NCBI RefSeq assembly: GCF_009377175.1
Contig: NZ_VJZD01000086.1
Location: 1-34,773 of the forward strand
Origin: Streptomyces adustus
Lineage (GTDB): Bacteria; Actinomycetota; Actinomycetes; Streptomycetales; Streptomycetaceae
DNA: 34,773 bases
Reading direction: 5' to 3'
The notes below the pieces were generated by a model. That model did not search any database. It was not told where the DNA came from and saw only the letters and a list, made by a program, of their open reading frames with translations. This document shows, one piece after another, positions 30,385 to 34,773 of this stretch. The position numbers were made by a program, and so were the translations under genes. The stretch's first letter is position 1. Each line of letters opens with the position of its first letter.

Positions 30385-30501
30385 GCCACGAGTCAAACAG
30401 GCGTGTGCCCGGCGGACAAGGAGCCCCGCCGGGCAGGTACGCACAGCAGACGTTCAGCGACGGGCTGGCCTGTCACAGCCTCAAGTCGCCCTGGGCGAAA
30501 C

Positions 30502-31992
30502 CTAGTCGCCGACGGCCACGCGCTCCGCCTCCGCCTTCGGTTCCCGTGCCGCGGACCCGGTGACCACGATGCTTTGCCGGTCGGCCGTGCGGGGCCGCAG
30601 CCCGGTGAGGGTGATCAGCAGTCCGGCGAGGGCGATGCCGGTGACCACCACGAGTCCCGGCCGGTAGCTGTCGAGCACCGCCTGCGGGGTGGCGTCGGGG
30701 GAGGTGTGCGCGGTCACCACGGCCGTGACGACGGCCAGGAAGATCGCGCCGCCCACCTGTACCGAGGTGTTCAGCAGGCCCGAGACCATGCCCTGTTCGT
30801 GGTCCTCGACGCCGTTGGTGGCCTGGATGTTGAGCGAGGGGAAGACGAGTGCGCAGGCCGCGCCGATCAGCAGCATGCTCGGCAGGATCACGGCCGCGTA
30901 CGCCGGGTCGAGGTCGACCCGCAGGAACAGCGCGTACCCGACGGCCATCAGCGCGAAGCCCGCCGCGATCAGCCGCTGGGTGCCGAAGCGGTTGACGATC
31001 GCGCCGACCTTCGTCGAGGACACCGCCACCAGCGCGCCGGCGGGCAGGAACGCGAGCGCGGTGTGCAGCGCCGACCAGCCGAGCAGCGACTGCATGTACA
31101 GCGTGACCAGGAACTGGAAGCCGACGTACGACCCGAAGAAGGCCATGGCGCCGAGCTGGGCGCGGATCTGGTTGCCGGAGCGCAGCACGCCCAGCCGGAT
31201 CAGCGGCCCCGGCGAGCGTCGCTCGACCAGGACGAACACGGTCAGCAGCGCGGCGACGGCGAGGAAGGACAGCAGGGTGCGCGCGGACGCCCAGCCGGCC
31301 CCCGGTGCCTGGACGACGGTGAAGACCAGCAGCAGCATCGACGCGGTGCCGAGGACGGCGCCGGGGATGTCGTAGCCCTTGTGGTCCCGCTCGCGTTCGC
31401 TGTGCGGCAGCAGCCGCAGTCCGGCGGCGAGCGCGAGCAGGGCGATGGGCGCGGGCAGCAGCATGGTCAGTCGCCAGCTGGCCTCGGTGAGCAGGCCGGA
31501 CAGCACCAGGCCCATGGAGAAGCCGGTGGCGGCGCAGGTGGTGTAGATGGACAGCGCGCGGTTGCGCAGCGGGCCCTCGGGGAACGTCGTGGTGATGATC
31601 GACAGGCCGGCCGGTGCCGTGAAGGCGGCGCTCAGGCCCTTGATGAACCGGCTGGCGATCAGCAGCGGGCCGGAGTCGACGAGTCCGCCGAGCAGGGACG
31701 CCAGCGCGAACACGCCCAGGGCCACCAGGAAGACCTGGCGCCTGCCCAGCAGGTCGGCGGTGCGGCCGCCGAGGAGCAGCAGGCCGCCGTAGCCGAGGAT
31801 GTAGCCGCTGACGATCCATTGCAGGGTCGAGGTCGACAGGTGGAGGTCCGAGCCGATGGACGGCAGGGCGACGCCGACCATCGACACGTCGAGCGCGTCG
31901 AGGAACATCGCGGCGCACAGCACCAGGAGGGTGCCCCAGAGCCGCGGGGTCCAGCGTCCGTCGGACGCCGGAGCGGTGAGCGGAGAGGTCAT
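30502..31992 (-). CDS. MFS drug transporter, DHA2 (14-TM) type
   Basis: A 496-aa proton-driven exporter. Diagnostic motifs: LDVSMVGVALPSIGSDL (motif D1), GGRTADLLGRRQVF (motif A, between TM2 and TM3), SRFIKGLSAAFTAPAGLSII (motif B with Arg), and GLVLSGLLTEASWR (motif C-like). The total length and the hydrophobic pattern suit 14 helices, as in EmrB/QacA-type pumps. It would export drugs or secondary metabolites. The ATG at 31992 is 7 nt after TAGTCT on the minus strand, with CTTACA at the -35 position, so the mRNA is probably leaderless. Divergent from a MarR regulator through a shared operator. Confidence 0.92.
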   Translation of the reverse strand: MTSPLTAPASDGRWTPRLWGTLLVLCAAMFLDALDVSMVGVALPSIGSDLHLSTSTLQWIVSGYILGYGGLLLLGGRTADLLGRRQVFLVALGVFALASLLGGLVDSGPLLIASRFIKGLSAAFTAPAGLSIITTTFPEGPLRNRALSIYTTCAATGFSMGLVLSGLLTEASWRLTMLLPAPIALLALAAGLRLLPHSERERDHKGYDIPGAVLGTASMLLLVFTVVQAPGAGWASARTLLSFLAVAALLTVFVLVERRSPGPLIRLGVLRSGNQIRAQLGAMAFFGSYVGFQFLVTLYMQSLLGWSALHTALAFLPAGALVAVSSTKVGAIVNRFGTQRLIAAGFALMAVGYALFLRVDLDPAYAAVILPSMLLIGAACALVFPSLNIQATNGVEDHEQGMVSGLLNTSVQVGGAIFLAVVTAVVTAHTSPDATPQAVLDSYRPGLVVVTGIALAGLLITLTGLRPRTADRQSIVVTGSAAREPKAEAERVAVGD

Positions 31993-32071
31993 GACGACGA
32001 GACTACATGCACATGCATTGAATGTAAGCGCATTTAATTCTGATGCAACAATCTCGCTTCTCTGTTACGGT
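31993..32071. promoter_or_regulatory. Divergent promoters and operator for MFS and MarR genes
   Basis: For the MFS gene (minus), CTTACA, 17 nt and TAGTCT (32005-32000) end 7 nt before the ATG. For the MarR gene (plus), TACGGT (32066-32071) ends 6 nt before its ATG. TTGAATG-TAAGCG-CATTTAA (32018-32037), an inverted repeat with 7-nt arms and one mismatch, covers the MFS -35 region and is the likely MarR site. The neighbouring TGCA-CA-TGCA (32008-32017) may be a half or second site. Confidence 0.6.
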
Positions 32072-32077
32072 GCCGAC

Positions 32078-32482
32078 ATGGCGACGGAGAAGGCCGAGCA
32101 GGCGCTCGTTGACCGGTGGCGGGACATCCTCGCGCTGCACGCGCGCACCCAGTGCGAACTCGACCGGGCGCTGCACGGGCACGGTCTGTGCGGCAGCGAC
32201 TTCGAGGTGCTGGACGTGCTCGCCGAAGGTGCGGCGGCGGACGGCACCTGTACCTACCGCGTCCAGGAGATCTCCGAGCGGGTCCACCTCAGTCAGAGCG
32301 CGTTGTCGCGGCTGGTCGCCCGGCTGGAGAGGGACGGTCTGGTCGAGCGGACCATGTGCCCGCAGGACCGGCGGGGGGTGCGGGTCGGCCTCACCGCCCA
32401 GGGGCGAGCCCTGCACGGTGAGGTGCAGCCGGTGCAGCGTGCGGTGTTGACGCGCATGCTCACGGACGGCCCCGCCGACTGA
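32078..32482 (+). CDS. MarR-family transcriptional regulator
   Basis: A 134-aa MarR protein. The recognition helix region EISERVHLSQSALSRLVARLE (about residues 68-88) and the wing LVERTMCPQDRRGVRVGLT, with the DxRxxxV signature, are clear. Cys residues at positions 25, 33 and about 95 could sense oxidants (inference). Start ATG 32078, 6 nt after a -10-like TACGGT and without a ribosome site; the longer frame to 31856 runs antisense into the MFS gene. It is divergent from the DHA2 exporter and is its probable repressor. Confidence 0.9.
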   Translation: MATEKAEQALVDRWRDILALHARTQCELDRALHGHGLCGSDFEVLDVLAEGAAADGTCTYRVQEISERVHLSQSALSRLVARLERDGLVERTMCPQDRRGVRVGLTAQGRALHGEVQPVQRAVLTRMLTDGPAD

Positions 32483-32507
32483 CGTCCGTGGCCGTCGGCG
32501 ACGACGG

Positions 32508-33245
32508 TCAGCCGATCGCCGAGTTCTCCCGCCACAGCGCGGCCAGCGACGCGTCCCCCGTCGCGTCCGGCAGTGGCCGCCGGTTCCACAGCGCCAGGTA
32601 CAACTGCGCGGCCGGACCGGCGAGTTCGCAGTCGGCGTCGGCGGCGTCGTCCCGTGTGGTCACGGGCGGTTCCGGGGACAGCCGCACGGTCCACACCGCG
32701 TCGGTGTCCGACGTGCGCACCCGCAGCACCCGCGGCGTCCCGGTGCGCACCCGGCTCCGGGGCCGGGCGTGGAAGCCGCGCAGCAGCTCGTCGATGCCGT
32801 CCGTCGCGAAGTCCGCGGGGACCGGGCCCGGGGTGCCGTCGAGCGCCGACTCGGCGTCGTAGCGGTGGACGGCCGTCTCGTGGGCCTGGCGGCGGGCCCA
32901 GAAGAACAGGGGCGAGGGGCCGGGCGCGGGGAGGAAGGTCCAGGCCGGCGCGTCGGCCGGTGCCGAGGTCAGGGTGTCGACGAGGTGCCGGTGGCCGGCG
33001 CGGTACCAGGCCAGCAGCTCGTCGCCGTCGAGCTCCGGCGGGTCGCCCATCGGCCGCGGGGAGGTGTGCCCCTCGGCGACGAAGGAGGCGGCCCAGCGGT
33101 GCACCGCACCCGTGTGCCGCAGCAGGTCCCGCATCTGCCACCCCGGGCAGGTCGGCACCTTGGCGTCGGCCCCCGCCGCCTCGGCGGCCGCGGCGAGCGC
33201 CCGGCCCTCCCGGTCCAGGGAGCCGATGAAGTCTTCAGTGTCCAT
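32508..33245 (-). CDS. Maleylpyruvate isomerase-family (DinB-like, mycothiol-type) protein
   Basis: A 245-aa protein of the TIGR03083 actinobacterial family. The N-terminal DinB-like metal domain contains VPTCPGWQMRDLLRHTGAVHRW (His ligands), then HETAVHRYDAES with the second His pair; the C-terminal half is the smaller alpha/beta domain. Relatives include mycothiol-dependent maleylpyruvate isomerase and many uncharacterised proteins. Start ATG 33245, no ribosome site; longer frames continue into the repeats upstream. It follows the second MFS gene on the same strand across 202 bp. Confidence 0.85.
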   Translation of the reverse strand: MDTEDFIGSLDREGRALAAAAEAAGADAKVPTCPGWQMRDLLRHTGAVHRWAASFVAEGHTSPRPMGDPPELDGDELLAWYRAGHRHLVDTLTSAPADAPAWTFLPAPGPSPLFFWARRQAHETAVHRYDAESALDGTPGPVPADFATDGIDELLRGFHARPRSRVRTGTPRVLRVRTSDTDAVWTVRLSPEPPVTTRDDAADADCELAGPAAQLYLALWNRRPLPDATGDASLAALWRENSAIG

Positions 33246-33260
33246 GGGGTGAGTGTGCCG

Positions 33261-33400
33261 GACGGCGGGAGTGCGGGACGGCGGGAATCCGGGACGACGG
33301 GAGCCGGGAGTGCGGGACGGCGGGAATCCGGTACGGCGGGAGCCGGAAGTGCGGGACGCCGGGAGCCGGAAGTGCGGGACGGCGGGAATCCGGTACGGCG
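33261..33400. repeat. 39-bp/23-bp compound tandem repeat
   Basis: The unit gacggcgggaatccgg recurs at 33277, 33316 and 33378 (spacings 39 and 62 = 39 + 23), separated by gggagccggaagtgcggg modules. The repeat lies between the stop of the second MFS gene and the start of the isomerase-family gene, ending 15 bp before the latter. It gives Pro/Arg/Ser-rich translations in all frames and is not coding. Confidence 0.82.
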
Positions 33401-33447
33401 AAGCGGTGCGCGCCCGGGGTGGGGCGGACCGGCACGGCCGGGCCCGG

Positions 33448-34734
33448 TCACTCGGCCGGGGCCGCTCGCCCGGTCGCGAACCCGATGAGGGCGGCCACCC
33501 CGGCCAGCACCGCGACGCTCGTGAGCGCGACGGGCAGCGAGAGCCAGTCGGCCATGAAGCCGATGGCGGGCGGTCCCAGGAGCATGCCGCTGTAGCCGAG
33601 TGTGGAGACGGTCGCGACACCGGACGGTCCGGCGAGCCGGCCCGCGTGTTCGACGGCGACCGGGAAGAGGTTGGCGAGCCCGAGCCCGGTGACGGCGAAG
33701 CCGAGCAGGACCGCCCAGGTGGCAGGGGCGAGGGCGGCGACCGCCATGCCGACCGCGGCGACGGTGCCGCCCGCCGTCACGGTGCGGGTGCGGCCCAGCC
33801 GTTCGAGCAGCGCCGTGCCCGACAGCCGCCCGGCCGTCATCGCGAGCGCGAAGCAGGAGTACCCCACCGCCGCTGTCCCCGCCGACGTGTCCAGGTCCTG
33901 TTCGAGATGCAGTGCGCCCCAGTCGGCCATGGCCCCCTCGCCGTACGCCGTGCACAGGGCGATCAGTCCGAGTACGGTCACCAGCCGCCGGGTCCGGGAG
34001 TCGGGTCGACGGGAGCCGTCGCGCCCGGCGACCGGGGGTGCGGCGGCCGGCCGGACGACGAGCGGCTCGGGGTCTGCCTGGTGTGCGGCGGCCGGCCGCG
34101 GTCCGGGCGTCTCCGTGTCGGCAGGCGGCGGGGGCTCGTGGCGCAGCAGGGTGTGCCCCGCGGCGGCGGTCACGAGCAGGCCGACGAGGGTGAGGCCCAG
34201 CAGATGGCGCGTGGGGGAGAGCGAGCCCGCGACCAGTCCCCCCAGCCCGGCGCCAGCCATCCCGCCCAGGCTGTACGCCGCGTGGAAACTGGGCATCACC
34301 GGCCGTCGCAGCGCGGCGACCAGATCGACGGCGGCGCTGTTGAACGCGACATTGATCCCGCCGTACGCGGCGCCGAAGACCAGCAGCACGGCACCGAGGG
34401 CCGGTGCGGAATGCGTGAGCGGGGGCAGCGCGACGCTGAGCGAGAGCAGTACGGCGCAGACGACCGTCACCAGGTGGCTGCCGTAGCGGCGGCACAGCCG
34501 GCCGGTGAGGGTCATGGTGACGACGGCTCCGGCGGAGACCCCGAGCAGGGCGAGTCCGAGGGTGCCTGCGGAGGCGTGGGTCTGGTGCTTGATCGCCGGG
34601 ATGCGTACGACCCAGCCCGCGAACACGAAGCCGTCGAGGGCGAAGAAGGTGGTCAGGGCGATACGGAGGCGGGTGAGGTCGTTGCCGTTCCCCGGCACGA
34701 CACTGTGCGTTCGGGTTTTGTTTATTAGCGGCAC
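33448..34734 (-). CDS. MFS transporter (12-TM)
   Basis: A 428-aa major facilitator with 12 predicted helices and a central hydrophilic Pro/Ala-rich loop (about residues 200-245). Visible motifs: FFALDGFVFAGWVVRIPAIK, GRLCRRYGSH (motif A equivalent) and FGAAYGGINVAFNSAAVDL. The pattern WxxRIP with NxxxNxxA resembles the YbjJ/fucose-permease-like group more than drug pumps, so a sugar or small metabolite is possible; not proven. GTG start at 34734, 6 nt after a -10-like TACGCT with TTGCCC 17 nt upstream and no ribosome site. The first codons are A/T-rich (about 34710-34730). Confidence 0.86.
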   Translation of the reverse strand: MPLINKTRTHSVVPGNGNDLTRLRIALTTFFALDGFVFAGWVVRIPAIKHQTHASAGTLGLALLGVSAGAVVTMTLTGRLCRRYGSHLVTVVCAVLLSLSVALPPLTHSAPALGAVLLVFGAAYGGINVAFNSAAVDLVAALRRPVMPSFHAAYSLGGMAGAGLGGLVAGSLSPTRHLLGLTLVGLLVTAAAGHTLLRHEPPPPADTETPGPRPAAAHQADPEPLVVRPAAAPPVAGRDGSRRPDSRTRRLVTVLGLIALCTAYGEGAMADWGALHLEQDLDTSAGTAAVGYSCFALAMTAGRLSGTALLERLGRTRTVTAGGTVAAVGMAVAALAPATWAVLLGFAVTGLGLANLFPVAVEHAGRLAGPSGVATVSTLGYSGMLLGPPAIGFMADWLSLPVALTSVAVLAGVAALIGFATGRAAPAE

Positions 34735-34740
34735 AAAGTC

Positions 34741-34769
34741 AGCGTAGGGCGCCGGGCAGGGGCGGGCAA
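34741..34769 (-). promoter_or_regulatory. Leaderless promoter of the second MFS gene
   Basis: On the minus strand TTGCCC (34769-34764), a 17-nt spacer and TACGCT (34746-34741) end 6 nt before the GTG start at 34734. No ribosome site lies between them. Confidence 0.55.
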
Positions 34770-34773
34770 GGGG

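Noticed and set aside
28957..32037. A 1026-residue plus-strand reading frame
   Set aside because: Shadow of the kinase, response regulator and the antisense MFS gene; translation is Arg/Gly/Gln-rich without domains.

Overview
The window is GC-rich chromosomal DNA with strong G/C bias at third codon positions, GTG and TTG starts, GTGA/ATGA stop-start overlaps and promoters of the TTGAC-N18-TANNNT type. The gene families (DUF6421, DUF5134, DUF6986, maleylpyruvate-isomerase-like and F420-type proteins, DesK/NarL-type two-component pair) point to a Streptomyces or a close relative. I see no rRNA, tRNA, CRISPR array, insertion sequence, phage gene or biosynthetic cluster. It reads as ordinary chromosome with 36 supported coding regions, one of them a very short leader peptide.

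Layout. 12-1724 (minus): a BlaR1-like M56 membrane peptidase behind a DUF5134 membrane protein. 1905-4207 (plus): an aromatic-acid-exporter-like FUSC protein coupled to a MarR regulator. 4208-4848: a low-complexity convergent gap. 4849-6181 (minus): two VOC/glyoxalase-fold proteins separated by a long hairpin. 6252-7504: an acetyltransferase and a glycerophosphodiesterase. 7927-11182 (plus): a tight operon of DUF6421, a short-chain dehydrogenase and a threonine-aldolase-like PLP enzyme. 11263-12557: a transglutaminase-like protein and a B3/B4 tRNA-binding-domain protein. 12655-13383 (minus): a lysophospholipid acyltransferase with a palindromic operator. 13841-16941 (plus): a thioredoxin-like protein, a flavin reductase behind a cysteine-containing leader peptide, then etfB-etfA closed by a strong terminator.

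17119-23471: a secreted endonuclease/exonuclease/phosphatase-family protein, a DUF6986 (CitE-like) protein with an operator on its promoter, a LacI regulator divergent from a ROK sugar kinase, a tiny secreted peptide, and a TmrB-like kinase fused to a NUDIX domain. 23703-30384: an M20 dipeptidase, a geranylgeranyl-reductase-type flavoprotein, a deazaflavin-dependent oxidoreductase divergent from a TetR regulator across an iterated operator array, a histidine kinase/response regulator pair and a small membrane protein. 30502-34734: a 14-TM MFS exporter divergent from its MarR regulator, a mycothiol-dependent-isomerase-like protein, and a second MFS protein.

The main unexplained structure is a family of unrelated short tandem repeats (16, 26, 27/28 and 31 bp) that each begin at, or straddle, the stop codon of a gene, plus 39-bp and 48-bp arrays in two other gaps. 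Other points worth attention are the cysteine leader peptide with an overlapping hairpin, a 19-bp-periodic TGCTCTC array before the TetR gene, a possible HDxxH...E metal site in DUF6421, and several genes whose -10 box sits 6-8 nt before the start codon, suggesting leaderless mRNAs.
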